Source: JANQFM01 sp035471925 (lineage in GTDB: Bacteria > Acidobacteriota > UBA6911 > RPQK01 > DATIPO01). Taken from it: 64,000 nt of DNA. Positions within the stretch are counted from its first letter, which is position 1, and the number at the start of each line of letters is the position of its first letter. The position numbers were made by a program, and so were the translations under genes. The notes under the pieces were generated by a model. That model saw only the letters and a program-made list of their open reading frames with translations, was not told the DNA's origin and ran no database searches. Positions 36,001 to 44,731 of this stretch are shown here, in pieces. The stretch spans positions 1 to 64,000 of the forward strand of contig DATIPO010000065.1 in the NCBI GenBank assembly GCA_035471925.1. The letters are read 5' to 3'.

Positions 36001-36367
36001 TGCCGTCAGCCTGGGCCACCCAGAGATTCTCGGCTCCGTCCCGGTCGGAGATGAAGGCGATCCATTTCCCGTCGGGCGAATAGCGGGGCTGGCTGTCGAA
36101 ACCCATGCCTTCGGTCAGGCGCTGGGCCGTCCCACCCTCGATGGGGACGCTGTAGAGGTCGCCCACCAACTCGAAGACGATGTTCTGGCCGTCGGGCGAG
36201 ACATCCAGCGACATCCAGGTCACTTCGTCGGTGGTGAATTCGACCTGCCGGACCGGCTCCAGAGGCAGGTCCTTCTTCTCTTTCTTGTCGTCCCGCTGAG
36301 CCAAAGCCGATCCCGCGATCAGCAGCAACACTATCGTCCAAACAGAAAACCGTTCAACACTCTTCAT
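33011..36367 (-). CDS. Exported TolB-like propeller plus amidohydrolase fusion protein
   Basis: 1118 residues. Signal peptide at 1-23. Residues about 40-620 contain repeated PD40/TolB-type blades (SPDGQNIVFELVGDLYSVP, YSPDGKWIAFISDRDGAENL, FSPDGQWIVYVTW and more). Residues about 650-720 are an extreme Asp/Glu linker. The C-terminal 400 residues are an amidohydrolase barrel: GKYVVPGFIDTHAHYEMR supplies two metal His, later GVGGHGQLQG, and the closing ITEGKLADLVILDQDPLQDI. Family members act as exported imidazolonepropionase- or peptidase-like hydrolases of unknown substrate. The linker is unusual in size and charge. It is divergent from padR at 36502. Confidence 0.85.
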   Translation of the reverse strand: MKSVERFSVWTIVLLLIAGSALAQRDDKKEKKDLPLEPVRQVEFTTDEVTWMSLDVSPDGQNIVFELVGDLYSVPIEGGTAQRLTEGMGFDSQPRYSPDGKWIAFISDRDGAENLWVAQADGSDPRQLSKEKSNSIISPAWMPDSQYVLVTKSDRGVDIYMYHVNGGSGIKVTGDEEDDDGPGGGGRGGDRKMGAAVSPDGRFLYYAQRGGGSVYNQMSFDWEIHRRDMISGESDRVTQAQGGAFRPLISPDGKHLVYGTRYEAETGLRIRNLDSGQDRWLKYPVQRDDMESRGSRDLFPSYAFTPDGDSLIVTYDGKIHRIDISSGDSSEIAFSADVSLDIGPRLNFQRKIGDGPVRSRLIFDPVQSPEGERIVFSAMGHLYEMNLEEKTPRRLTQDNANEFKPSFSPDGQWIVYVTWIADGTGHIWKRPAAGGTPQRLTQTPAFYTDPVFSPDGSRIVARRGNAWMRTQTPSEFGGLRISLDLVWLPSEGGQVQLIVPARGLGVPHFGPEDDRVYFYSRDGLVSMRYDGTDRRNHLKVTGRSTPRSRRPPAAQDVRISPDGRWALARVNHQLYVTAVPPPTGSAPSINVDSGTLPAKRLTDVGADSYQWADQGKTVTWSMGSTFFRRPFDSIDFSPKKDDEEDDQAEEEGDDESDAEETPEEGEENQDAEADDGQNEEEKFEAKEEDENVESYEVVIEFPRHKPEGTVVLRGATVITMNGDEVLEDADILIEDNRIKAVGKDLQVPSQARVFDLAGKYVVPGFIDTHAHYEMRTEGVLELHNWSFLANLAYGVTTGLDVQTSTNDYLAYLDMVQAGIMLGPRAHSTGPGVFSNTNFQDYESAYHVLERYKRYYRNNNLKSYVVGNRKQRQWVVKAANELEMTVTTEGALDLKLDMTHAIDGFGGNEHSLPIVPLFKDVVELFAQTRCAYTPTLLVLYGGPWAENYFYTTTEVHDDAKINRFVPHNEIDRLTKRRPWFREDEHAFPRHAAAAAQVQRAGGLVGVGGHGQLQGLGYHWEMWSLGMGGMTPREVLKAATIDGAEIVGLQQDLGSITEGKLADLVILDQDPLQDIRNTNSVRWVMKNGELFEGDTLKKIYPQEEEVAPFWWWNADPSDED

Positions 36368-36460
36368 GACTGCTTACCCTCCTTTGAGCAACTACATTAC
36401 GCGCAGCGGCAATGAAAGGCAACGCCGGATTGGCGCCACACTGGAGGAGACCGGCAAGTT

Positions 36461-36492
36461 TATATTGACAGGTATATACTCATCGATATATT
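36461..36492 (+). promoter_or_regulatory. Promoter and probable operator of padR-ADOP (first pair)
   Basis: TTGACA (36465-36470), a 16-base spacer and TATATT (36487-36492) lie just before the padR start. The spacer contains the palindrome GTATATAC (36472-36479), and TATAT-type steps recur on both sides. PadR proteins commonly bind AT-rich dyads at their own promoters, so autoregulation is likely. Confidence 0.65.
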
Positions 36493-36501
36493 CTACGCCT
36501 C

Positions 36502-36855
36502 ATGGCGAAGAAAGACGAGACGCTCAAGCCGCACTGGTTTCAGATCCTCCTGGCGCTGGGAGAGCGCGATCTTCACGGCTTGGGGATCATGCAGGACGTG
36601 CTGGAGCGCACCCAGGGCACGATGCACCTGTGGCCGGGGATGCTGTACGGAGCACTCAAGGACCTGAGCGAACGGGGACTGATCGAAGAAGTCGAAGCGC
36701 CCAAGGACGCTGAGACAGGGGGCGGCAAGCCGCGTTTTTACCAGTTGACCGAAGAGGGCCGGCGCCAAGCTTCGGCTGAGGCCCGCAAGCTGGAGTCCTA
36801 CGTCGAGGCGGCCCGCTCGCGCAGACTGCTGGAACAGAAAGGGGAAGGCCGATGA
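36502..36855 (+). CDS. PadR-family transcriptional regulator (first pair)
   Basis: 117 residues. A winged helix with the PadR features HWFQILLALGERDLHGLGIM, LWPGMLYGALKDLSERGLIE, the wing KPRFYQLTEEGRRQ and a C-terminal helix for dimerisation. It ends in an ATGA-type overlap of four bases with the permease gene, so the two are translationally coupled. This PadR-permease pairing is common in Acidobacteria. The inducer is unknown. Confidence 0.92.
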   Translation: MAKKDETLKPHWFQILLALGERDLHGLGIMQDVLERTQGTMHLWPGMLYGALKDLSERGLIEEVEAPKDAETGGGKPRFYQLTEEGRRQASAEARKLESYVEAARSRRLLEQKGEGR

Positions 36856-39653
36856 GCCGCAAGCCTGAAAGGGCCAAGCCCGACCGAGCGTCCGCGCCTG
36901 AGAGCCCAGGGGCCCCTCTGCCGGGCTGGATGGAAGCCTACTACCGTGTTCTCTTGCGGCTCTATCCCGTGTCTTTCCGGCGGCGCTTCGGCAGCGAAAT
37001 GAAGACGCACTTCCGCCATCTGGCGGCGGATCGCCTCTCCCGTCGGGGCCGGCTGAGGGGAGGATTGGGCGTCCTTTGGCGCATGACGTCGGATTCTCTG
37101 CGGGGCGCCGCCCGCCTTCACTGGAGCGGCAGGAGGGGCCAGCCTTCCTCGGCGTCGGGCCGCTCCCCGGGCACCCGGACGGGTTGGCTGGGCGACATCC
37201 GCTACTCTTTGCGCTCGTTGCGCAGGCGTCCGCTGTGGACGCTTTCGATTCTCTTGCTTCTAGCCTTGGGAATCGGCGCCAACGCCGCCATCTTCAGCAC
37301 CGCCCGCTCCATCCTGCATGCTCCGTTGCCCTTCCCCGGTTCTGAGCGCCTGATGCTGGTCGAGAACCTGCACGAAGGCCGCACGGGTCCTCAGGTGGCC
37401 TACCAGGACTTCCAGGACATCGTGGAACAAACCCCCTCCTTGGAGAGCGGCGGTCTGGCCCTGTGGTACGCGGGGACGCTCCAGCATCACCAGCGGGCCG
37501 AGCGTCTGGACGGCTTTCAGGTCACGCCGGGGTTCTTTCGCGCCCTGGCCGCCGACTTCGCATTGGGATCGAATTTCAGCGACCAGGAGGCGGCCCGGGA
37601 CCAAACAGTCATCATCAGCCACCGGCTGTGGCAGAGCCGCTTCGGAGGAACCCCCGACATTCTGGGGCGGGAAGTGGTCATAGACGGACGGCCGCGGAGC
37701 GTGATCGGAGTCCTGGCGCCTGGAGTCGATCTGCCCTATCCGCGCAGCGGCAACGACTTGTGGCTGCCTCTGAACCGGGACCACCAGTTGGCCCAAAGCC
37801 GCGCCGTGTTCACCTTCTTCGCCTTCGTCCGGCTCAGGCCAGGGGCCTCGCTTGAAGCTTTGCGCCAGGAGTTGCGGACGGTGGCTTTGCGACTTCAGGA
37901 GGCCTATCCCGAGACCAACGCCGGACGATTCTACGTCGCCCGTCCCCTGCTGGAGGCGGCGGTGGGAGACGTCCGCCCGTCGCTTTGGCTGCTCTACGCC
38001 GCCGTCACGGTCCTGCTGCTGCTGGTGTGCGCCAATGTGGCCAACCTCTTGCTGGCCCGCTTCAGCGTCCGCCGCCACGAAGTGGCTTTGCGGGCGGCTC
38101 TGGGGGCCGGACGTTGGCGCCTGATGGCTCAGTTTCTGTGGGAGAGCCTGCTGCTCTCTGCCTCTGGAGCCGCTGCTGGACTCCTGCTGGCGCTGGGACT
38201 CGTGCGTTTGCTGCCTCTGCTGGCTCCGCCCGGAGTGCCCCGATTGGAAGAGGTCGCGCTGAGTTCCGACGTCCTGCTCTATGCCTGCGCGCTGGCCCTC
38301 CTGACGGGACTCGTCTTCGGACTGGCACCGGCCTGGAAAGCCGGGCGGACGCAAGCTCGCCGCTCTCTGGCCCAAGCCCATCCGCGAGGCTCAGGGGGCG
38401 CTTCGGGAGGCCTGCGAAGTGGACTTGTGGTGGCCGAACTGGCGCTGGCCCTGACCCTCACTGTGGCGGCCGGACTGCTGCTGACCAGCATGGCGCAAGT
38501 GCTAAACCAGCCGCCCGGATTCCGCGTCGACTCCACCTTGACCTGGCGGCTTTCTCTGCCGCCCGACCAGTATCCCGATTTCGCCAGCATTCTGGACTTT
38601 CAACGCCGGCTGGCCGAGGGCATCGAATCCTTGCCGGGGGCACGCCGGTTGGCCTTCTCCACCAGCCTGCCCTTGAGCGGACACGACACCGGCTCGTCGC
38701 TGACTATCGAAGGACGGCCGGCAGTTCCCATCGCCGAGTTGCCCAGCGTGCGCTGGCAGGCCATCTCTCCGGGGGGATTCCGCGCGGCCGGAATCCAGTT
38801 GCTGGAAGGACGGACCTTTGGGCCGGCAGACCTCGGGACTCAGTCGGTCCGAAGTTCCAATTCCCAAGGGTCCAACTCACAAGGGGCGGGCTCAGACTCT
38901 TCCGATGAGAACTCGCAGGAGCGGCACTTGGTGGTTGTCAACCGGGCTTTGGCCGAGCGCCACTTCCCTGAGGGAGCCATCGGCCAGCGCATCCAACTGG
39001 GAATCCCCAACGGCGACTGGCACGAGATTGTCGGTGTGGTGGGCGATGTCCGTCACCGGACTCTCGATCAGGCCCCCGATCCGCGCGCCTATGATCTCTT
39101 CGGACAACACGGCAGCCGCAGCTTTTTCGCCCTCCTGCAAACCGACGTTCCGGCGGCTTCGCTGGCCGATGCGGTCCGCGCCGAGGTGGGCGGCTTGGAT
39201 CCCATGCTGCCCGCCTATGACCTGCGCAGCATGCGTGAGCGCGTCACCGACAGCCTCTCCGGACGCCGCTTTCTCCTCACCCTGCTGGGGGGCTTTGCGC
39301 TGCTGGCTTTGGTCCTGTGCGCCATCGGCGTCTACGGACTTCTGGCCTTCGTGGTGCAGGAAAGGCGGGGCGAGATCGGCATCCGCCTGGCTTTGGGCGC
39401 GCGTCCCGAGGACGTGCGGCGGCTGATGCTGGGTCGCGGTGCCTGGCTGGCCGTTGCAGGCATTCTCCTGGGATTGCCGGCTCTCTGGGCCGCCTCCCGC
39501 TATCTGGCGGGGAGGCTCTATCAGGTTTCAGCCGGCGACCCGGTGATCGTGGCGCTCTCCTGCCTGTTGCTGCTGGTGGTGGCCTTGACCGCCACTTATT
39601 TCCCGGCCCGCCGCGCCTCCCTCCTCGATCCCCAGGAGACGCTCAGGGAATGA
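36852..39653 (+). CDS. ADOP-family MacB-like duplicated permease (first)
   Basis: 933 residues. An N-terminal cytoplasmic prefix (YYRVLLRLYPVSFRRRFGSE) precedes two MacB/FtsX-type permease halves. Each begins with a membrane helix and a large extracytoplasmic domain: LWTLSILLLLALGIGANAAIF at about 130, FVRLRPGASLEALRQEL, then ADAVRAEVGGLDPMLPAYDL before the last three helices (FALLALVLCAIGVYGLLAFV). The closing FPARRASLLDPQETLR is the typical ADOP end. Members lack their own ATPase gene nearby, as here, and their transport substrate is unknown. A Ser/Asn/Gln-rich stretch at about 675-700 is a local low-complexity insertion. Confidence 0.92.
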   Translation: MSRKPERAKPDRASAPESPGAPLPGWMEAYYRVLLRLYPVSFRRRFGSEMKTHFRHLAADRLSRRGRLRGGLGVLWRMTSDSLRGAARLHWSGRRGQPSSASGRSPGTRTGWLGDIRYSLRSLRRRPLWTLSILLLLALGIGANAAIFSTARSILHAPLPFPGSERLMLVENLHEGRTGPQVAYQDFQDIVEQTPSLESGGLALWYAGTLQHHQRAERLDGFQVTPGFFRALAADFALGSNFSDQEAARDQTVIISHRLWQSRFGGTPDILGREVVIDGRPRSVIGVLAPGVDLPYPRSGNDLWLPLNRDHQLAQSRAVFTFFAFVRLRPGASLEALRQELRTVALRLQEAYPETNAGRFYVARPLLEAAVGDVRPSLWLLYAAVTVLLLLVCANVANLLLARFSVRRHEVALRAALGAGRWRLMAQFLWESLLLSASGAAAGLLLALGLVRLLPLLAPPGVPRLEEVALSSDVLLYACALALLTGLVFGLAPAWKAGRTQARRSLAQAHPRGSGGASGGLRSGLVVAELALALTLTVAAGLLLTSMAQVLNQPPGFRVDSTLTWRLSLPPDQYPDFASILDFQRRLAEGIESLPGARRLAFSTSLPLSGHDTGSSLTIEGRPAVPIAELPSVRWQAISPGGFRAAGIQLLEGRTFGPADLGTQSVRSSNSQGSNSQGAGSDSSDENSQERHLVVVNRALAERHFPEGAIGQRIQLGIPNGDWHEIVGVVGDVRHRTLDQAPDPRAYDLFGQHGSRSFFALLQTDVPAASLADAVRAEVGGLDPMLPAYDLRSMRERVTDSLSGRRFLLTLLGGFALLALVLCAIGVYGLLAFVVQERRGEIGIRLALGARPEDVRRLMLGRGAWLAVAGILLGLPALWAASRYLAGRLYQVSAGDPVIVALSCLLLLVVALTATYFPARRASLLDPQETLRE

Positions 39654-39659
39654 CTTCAG

Positions 39660-40415
39660 TTATGCCCCCAGCAGGTCGGCCGGTTCCCTCACAGGATGCA
39701 GGCGGATTTCCCGGGGCGCGGCCTTGTAGGCCAGGGCGGCGGCGAATCCTGGAGCCACTGACAAGTCGTGGAGCGTCCAGCGGCGGGCGGCTTCGGAGTC
39801 GTCCTCGACATGCAGCATGCGGGCTTCTTGACCGGGTTCGAGTGTGACCCGGAAGCTGTCTAGCGGAGCGGCCAGACCGTTGCCGACCGCCTTCAAATAA
39901 GCCTCCTTGCGCGTCCAGCAGAGGAAGAAAGCGTCTTCCCGCTGCCGGGCATCGAGCTTCATCAGTTCCTCGAACTCCTCGCGGCAGAAATAGCGCCGGG
40001 CGATGTCGCCGAGATCGGCAAGAGGACGGAAGACCTCCAGATCGGCCCCGATCTCGACCTCTCGGGCGAATGCGAAGAGGCCCAGTCCTCCCGAGTGGGA
40101 GAGATTGAAGCGCAGATTCGTGTCGCCCCTCAGGCAGGGCTTTCCCTTCGATCCGGTCCGGAAGGCGACGTCCTCGGCGGCGATGTCCAGATAACGGCCC
40201 AGCAGCGCCCGAAGCGCTCCTCGAGAGAGGGCGAAGGAATCCCGCAGCCGCTGGAAGGCGAATCGGTCACGGCGAGCTCGCTCTTGGGCGTCCAGGACAG
40301 CGGCGAAGCACTCGATCACGGCTGCCGGAGCCTCCAGTCTCAGAGGCCACACGTCGATGCGGGCGGCATCCAAGTCAAAAGGAGGGTGGGTAGTGCTCAC
40401 GGTTGGCTTCCTCAT
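39660..40415 (-). CDS. 4'-phosphopantetheinyl transferase (Sfp type)
   Basis: About 251 residues. Moves phosphopantetheine from CoA to carrier-protein serines. Magnesium- and CoA-binding motifs are FNLSHSGGLGLFAF, IGADLEVF and FFLCWTRKEAYLKAVGNGL. The pseudo-dimeric length marks the broad-specificity Sfp/Gsp class used with polyketide or peptide synthases rather than short AcpS. I prefer ATG 40415 (AAGG five bases upstream) over 40448. No synthase gene is in the window, so its carrier protein must be encoded elsewhere. It converges on the first ADOP gene. Confidence 0.92.
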   Translation of the reverse strand: MRKPTVSTTHPPFDLDAARIDVWPLRLEAPAAVIECFAAVLDAQERARRDRFAFQRLRDSFALSRGALRALLGRYLDIAAEDVAFRTGSKGKPCLRGDTNLRFNLSHSGGLGLFAFAREVEIGADLEVFRPLADLGDIARRYFCREEFEELMKLDARQREDAFFLCWTRKEAYLKAVGNGLAAPLDSFRVTLEPGQEARMLHVEDDSEAARRWTLHDLSVAPGFAAALAYKAAPREIRLHPVREPADLLGA

Positions 40416-40583
40416 CTCGACCTTGAGCAAGAACGGCCTGCTTGTCAAGAGGCTTGGCGATTTAAGTTGCTGTGCACGACAATAAGGCCTTGACTGCTGA
40501 TGGCGGCTTAGCCTTCCACTGATCCTCAGCCCAGGGAGGGAAGGTGAATGAAGTTAGCTTAGCCAGCGTAGAATGGGATAGCC

Positions 40584-41534
40584 ATGACACTGCAGGAACT
40601 CAACGAGAAACTCTCGGAAACCCGCCGTCAACTGGCGCTGGCCGAGAAGAACCGGCGCGACCTCAGGGACATCCGTTCGCAACTTGGCGAAGAACTGCGC
40701 AGAGTCGAGCGGCTCGAGGCCGAGGTCCGAAAAGAGAGCCGCGACCTGGACCGTCTGGAAGGCTTGTCCTGGACGTCGCTGCTGGCCGACCTCAAGGGCG
40801 ACAAAATGGAGAAGTTGGAGAAGGAGCAGAAGGAACTCCTCGAGGCCCGTCTCCGCTTGGAGGAGTGCAGCGACGGAGTGGCCAAGCTGCGCGCCCGCGA
40901 ACGCGAGCTTCACAAGCGTTCCCAGTCGTTGGGAGATCCTCAGACCGAGTACGGCCAACTCCTCAAGCAAAAGCGCGCGATGCTCAAGGAGTCGGGACAT
41001 CCTCAATTCGAGCGGCTGGCAGCTCTGGCCGAACAGCGGGGGAAATGGGAGGCCGACCGTCATGAACTGGACGAAGCTCTGACTTCGGGATCTCGGGCCG
41101 TGAGGGCTCTCAACCGCGCTCATGCCATGCTGGATAAGGCCGCCAACTGGGGGACCCTGGACATGCTGGGAGGCGGACTCATCTCGGGCCATATGAAGCA
41201 TGCCAAGATCAACGAAGCCCGCCAGATCCTCTACCGGGCCCGGGATGCGCTGCGCCTCTTCAAGACCGAATTGCGGGATGTGCAGTTGCAGCAGGAGATC
41301 TCCGACACTCCCGAAATCAAAGTGCCCGGCGAACTGGTCGATCTGGTCTTCGACAATCTGCTGGTGGATTGGATGATCCAGTCCAAAATCCGCGGCGTCC
41401 AGACCCAGATTGGACTCTGTTCACGACGCCTCAAACGCGTCCTCAACCAACTGCGTAAACGGCGTGCTTGGACGGACTCCCAGCTCCGGGACCTGAGCCA
41501 GGAAGCCCGTTCGGTCTTAGAGCAGGCCGGCTGA
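40584..41534 (+). CDS. Coiled-coil protein of unknown function
   Basis: 316 residues, almost entirely helical. Residues 1-150 are a long charged coiled coil (LNEKLSETRRQLALAEKNRR, LEKEQKELLEARLRLEECSD). A distinct conserved-looking centre, NWGTLDMLGGGLISGHMKHA then KINEARQILYRARD (about 190-225), is followed by a second helical block. No signal peptide or membrane segment. The centre suggests a real protein family, but I cannot name a function. It sits between the phosphopantetheinyl transferase and the second ADOP gene with no clear operon link. Confidence 0.7.
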   Translation: MTLQELNEKLSETRRQLALAEKNRRDLRDIRSQLGEELRRVERLEAEVRKESRDLDRLEGLSWTSLLADLKGDKMEKLEKEQKELLEARLRLEECSDGVAKLRARERELHKRSQSLGDPQTEYGQLLKQKRAMLKESGHPQFERLAALAEQRGKWEADRHELDEALTSGSRAVRALNRAHAMLDKAANWGTLDMLGGGLISGHMKHAKINEARQILYRARDALRLFKTELRDVQLQQEISDTPEIKVPGELVDLVFDNLLVDWMIQSKIRGVQTQIGLCSRRLKRVLNQLRKRRAWTDSQLRDLSQEARSVLEQAG

Positions 41535-41564
41535 CAGGCGGCCTGCTGCTTCGTCTCTTCATGC

Positions 41565-44267
41565 TCATTCCGCACCCAAGGCCTGCACAGGATCGATGCG
41601 CGTGGCGCGGCGGGCTGGAGTGTAGCAGGGGAGCAGCGCCAGCAGGAAGACGATCAAGGCCACCGCAACCAGGGTCAAGGGATCGGCGGGGCTGACGCCG
41701 AAAAGCAGCGAGGCCAGAAAGCGCGAGAGGATCAAAGAGGTGGCCATCCCCGCAACCAGTCCCAGGGCCGCCAGGGCCAGTCCCTGGCGCAGGATGAGGG
41801 CCCGGATGTTGGAGGGGCGTCCCCCCAGGGCCATGCGCACGCCGATTTCCCGCGTCCTCTGAGTGACGAAGGCGGAAATGACGCCGTAGATGCCCACCGC
41901 CGCCAACAGCAGTCCCAAAGCGGCGAAGGCCGCCAGAAGCAGCATGGGATAACGTTTGGGGGCCAGATTGGACTCCACCGCCCGCTCCAGCGGACGGAGA
42001 TTGAAGACCGGCAACTGAGGATCGGCTGCCTTGACGGCGGAACGGATTTCCTGGGCCATGAATTGGGGTGAAAGCCCTCCCTCGGCCACCAAGACCATGG
42101 AGCGCGGTCCGCCCGTTTGCGCCAGCGGCACGAAGACCTGGTCGGCGGGTTCCTGTCCTACGGACCGGCTTTGCAGGCCTTCCACCACGCCCACGATTTC
42201 CCGCCAGGGTCCCTCCTCGGAAGGGCCCACGCGCTTGCCTACGGCATCCTCATCGGGCCAGTATCTTTGGGCCACTTGGCGATTGACGATGATGGTCGGC
42301 AAGCTGGACGAATCGTCCTGGCGGGTGAATAGGCGGCCCTGCAGCAGGCGGACATCCAGGGTGCGGAAAAATCCGGGCGAGACGGTCTTGACCTCGGCGC
42401 CCGGCTGTTTGCTTCCGGGAGTGGGCGGCTGATCTTCGATGTAGAAGGTGGCGGTGCCTTGAATGGGATCGAGGGGAAGCCAGTCGATGAATCCCGCCGA
42501 GGTGATGCCGGGGCGTCCGCCCAGATCGTCGAGCACCTGCTGAAACAGGGCATGGCGCTGGGCGGGCTGGGCGTATTGGGCGGCGGGCAGCGAGATCTCG
42601 GCGCTCATGCGTTGTTCCACCGAGAAGCCCGGATCGACCTCAACCAAGTGAAGGAAGCTGCGCAGCAGGAGGCCGGCTCCGGTCAGCAGCACCACCGCCA
42701 GGGCCACCTCGCCCACCACCAGCAGGCGGCGCAAACCCAGTCCTCCAACCGCTCCGCCGCGTCCCGACTGGTGCAGGGCCGGCGAGAGTTCCCGGCCCAG
42801 GATCTTCCAGGCGGGCAGGATGCCGGTCGCCAGTCCCGCGGCCAGCGACAGGGCTAGAGCGGCCAACAGGGTGGGGGTGTTGAGTCCGCTGTTGTCGATA
42901 AGGGGAAAGCCCTCTGGCGCGGAGGTCAGCAGCAGCCGAAGCAGGGCTGCGGCCAAGAGGACGCCGGCGGCTCCACCCACCAGGCAGAGCAGTAACGATT
43001 CTCCCAGCAGTTGTCGCAGCAGCCGCAGCGGAGGCGCTCCGAAAGAGGCCCGCACCGCCACTTCGCGCATCCGCAAAGAGGACTGTGCCAGTTGCAAATT
43101 GGCCACGTTCACGCAGGCGATCAGGAGCAGGCATCCCACAGCGGCCAGAAGCATCCACAGCGGGGCGCGGACGTTGGCGGTGTAGCGCTCGCGGAAGGGC
43201 ACCAGTTGAGCGCTCCAGTCCACCCGGCGCAGGAAGTCGGCTCGGGAGGGCACGGTGGCGATGACGTTGGCGGCGATGGCGTCCATTTCGGCTTCAGCCT
43301 CCTCAAAGGAGACATCGGGCCTCAGGCGTCCCAGGACCCGCAGAAACTCGTTCCCGCGCTGGGAATCTTGCCGATGCGCCAGTGTGAAGGCGGCGGGACG
43401 ATAGAGGTCGACTTGCGAGGAGGGAAGGTCGAACCCCTGAGGCATCACGCCCAGGACGGTGTAGGGACGGCCGTCCAGATGCAATGTCCTGCCCAGGGCC
43501 TCGGTTTGGCCCCCGAAACGGCGCTGCCAGAATCCATAGGACAGCACCGCCACGTCGTCCTGGCCCGGCTGGTCGTGGGACTCGTCGAAGAAGGTTCCCA
43601 GCAGCGGGTTCATGCCCAACACCTCGAAGTAGCTGGCCGTAACCCGGGCGGCCTTGACCCGGACGGGCTCGCCTTCGCCGGTCAGGTTGACGTCGCGCGT
43701 CCAGTAGGCGGCCAGGCTCTCCAACGTGCCGCTCGATTCCACCCGGTCGAAGTAGTCGGGCACCGAGTTGGCGGAAGGGTTGCCCTCGTACTCGTTGTGA
43801 ATCCACACCAGGCGTTCAGCCTGGGGATAGGGCAGCGGACGCAGCAGAATGCCGTAGAAGACGCTGAAGACCGTGGCGGTGCCTCCGATCCCCAGTGCCA
43901 GGGTCACGATGGTCAGCAGGGCGAAGGTGCGCCGGCGCGAGATCAGGCGCAGTCCGTAGCGGAAATCCTGGGTCCATCCTTGCAGAAAACGAGACATGTC
44001 ACTTCCTCCGTCGAGTTTCCCGGGCGAGGCGGGAAGGCGCTTGAGCCCGGAAAGCGGTCTTTCGATCTTGTGCAGCCGCATGCCGAGATTGGAATCGTCC
44101 AGATGAGCCAACGCTTCACGCCGGGCCGCCTTGACCGTGAGTCCCCGTTGCCGCGACTCGCGGTAGACGTCCTCCAGATGATCCGAGAGTTCGGCTGAGA
44201 TCTCAGCTCGGCGCGGACCGCTCAATCCGTCCAGGTGAGGTTCGATGAAAGGCTTCCAATCAGGCAT
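41565..44267 (-). CDS. ADOP-family MacB-like duplicated permease (second)
   Basis: About 900 residues. An N-terminal prefix domain (DWKPFIEPHLDGLSGPRRAE and ISAELSDHLEDVYRESRQRG) precedes the permease core: FALLTIVTLALGIGGTATVF at the first core helix, FLRVLGRLRPDVSFEEAEAE, LLIACVNVANLQLAQSS mid-protein, then a second half ending in FAALGLLLAAVGIYGVISAF and TPARRATRIDPVQALGAE. I start at ATG 44267, which overlaps the padR end by eight bases; a TTG at 44291 is possible. Its prefix domain differs from that of the first ADOP protein, so the two are not recent duplicates. Confidence 0.92.
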   Translation of the reverse strand: MPDWKPFIEPHLDGLSGPRRAEISAELSDHLEDVYRESRQRGLTVKAARREALAHLDDSNLGMRLHKIERPLSGLKRLPASPGKLDGGSDMSRFLQGWTQDFRYGLRLISRRRTFALLTIVTLALGIGGTATVFSVFYGILLRPLPYPQAERLVWIHNEYEGNPSANSVPDYFDRVESSGTLESLAAYWTRDVNLTGEGEPVRVKAARVTASYFEVLGMNPLLGTFFDESHDQPGQDDVAVLSYGFWQRRFGGQTEALGRTLHLDGRPYTVLGVMPQGFDLPSSQVDLYRPAAFTLAHRQDSQRGNEFLRVLGRLRPDVSFEEAEAEMDAIAANVIATVPSRADFLRRVDWSAQLVPFRERYTANVRAPLWMLLAAVGCLLLIACVNVANLQLAQSSLRMREVAVRASFGAPPLRLLRQLLGESLLLCLVGGAAGVLLAAALLRLLLTSAPEGFPLIDNSGLNTPTLLAALALSLAAGLATGILPAWKILGRELSPALHQSGRGGAVGGLGLRRLLVVGEVALAVVLLTGAGLLLRSFLHLVEVDPGFSVEQRMSAEISLPAAQYAQPAQRHALFQQVLDDLGGRPGITSAGFIDWLPLDPIQGTATFYIEDQPPTPGSKQPGAEVKTVSPGFFRTLDVRLLQGRLFTRQDDSSSLPTIIVNRQVAQRYWPDEDAVGKRVGPSEEGPWREIVGVVEGLQSRSVGQEPADQVFVPLAQTGGPRSMVLVAEGGLSPQFMAQEIRSAVKAADPQLPVFNLRPLERAVESNLAPKRYPMLLLAAFAALGLLLAAVGIYGVISAFVTQRTREIGVRMALGGRPSNIRALILRQGLALAALGLVAGMATSLILSRFLASLLFGVSPADPLTLVAVALIVFLLALLPCYTPARRATRIDPVQALGAE

Positions 44268-44607
44268 CTTGAAATCCCGTGACTTGGTCAAGGGCCTCCA
44301 CGAAGCGTTTCCAACTGCGCCGCTGGCTGGCCAACATTTCGCCGCCCTTGGGAGTCAGCCGGTAATAGCGCCGCCGCCGCTGACCCGCCTTTTCCACCCA
44401 GCGTCCTTTGAGCAGCCCCTGCTTTTCCATGCGGTAGAGGATGGGGTAGAGCGAGGCGGCATGAAAACTCAGTTCTCCGCCCGAGCGGGACTCGATCCTC
44501 TTGGCAATGTCGTAGCCGTGGCGCGCTTCGCTCTCCAAGATCGAAAGGATCAGCAATTGGGTGCTGCCGCGCTTCAATTCACGTTCCAAGTCGCTTTTTG
44601 TTCCCAT
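44260..44607 (-). CDS. PadR-family transcriptional regulator (second pair)
   Basis: 115 residues. Opens LERELKRGSTQLLILSILE, the typical PadR start in ADOP operons, then ARHGYDIAKRIESRSGGELS, LYPILYRMEKQGLLKGRW and a basic wing (QRRRRYYRLTPKGGEMLASQ). It overlaps the following permease gene by eight bases. ATG 44607 or 44622 may be used; no ribosome-binding site is visible for either, so a leaderless transcript is possible. Confidence 0.9.
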   Translation of the reverse strand: MGTKSDLERELKRGSTQLLILSILESEARHGYDIAKRIESRSGGELSFHAASLYPILYRMEKQGLLKGRWVEKAGQRRRRYYRLTPKGGEMLASQRRSWKRFVEALDQVTGFQDA

Positions 44608-44626
44608 ATGTGGTGTCACCATATAT
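44605..44626 (-). promoter_or_regulatory. Probable PadR operator
   Basis: The sequence around the padR start is an inverted repeat, ATATGGTG / CACC-(AC)-ATAT, centred near 44615. AT-rich dyads over the promoter or start codon are the usual site of PadR autorepression. Its overlap with the start codon would make binding directly block expression of the padR-ADOP unit. Confidence 0.55.
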
Positions 44627-44696
44627 TAACTGGCGCTTGCCCCGCATGCCAAGCCTTCGACTCGGCCCTGTTTGATTTGGTTGTATGAAAAAATCC

Positions 44697-44725
44697 TTGA
44701 CAGATGGAAGTCCGGCTGCTAGTCT
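44697..44725 (+). promoter_or_regulatory. Promoter of a short transcription unit
   Basis: TTGACA (44697-44702), exactly 17 bases, TAGTCT (44720-44725). The -35 is perfect and the -10 fair. Transcription would begin near 44732 and end at the terminator 44941-44974. Confidence 0.7.
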
Positions 44726-44731
44726 GCGTCT

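Noticed and set aside
43011..44198. 395-codon plus-strand frame inside the second ADOP gene
   Set aside because: Antisense shadow; no start signal or recognisable domain.
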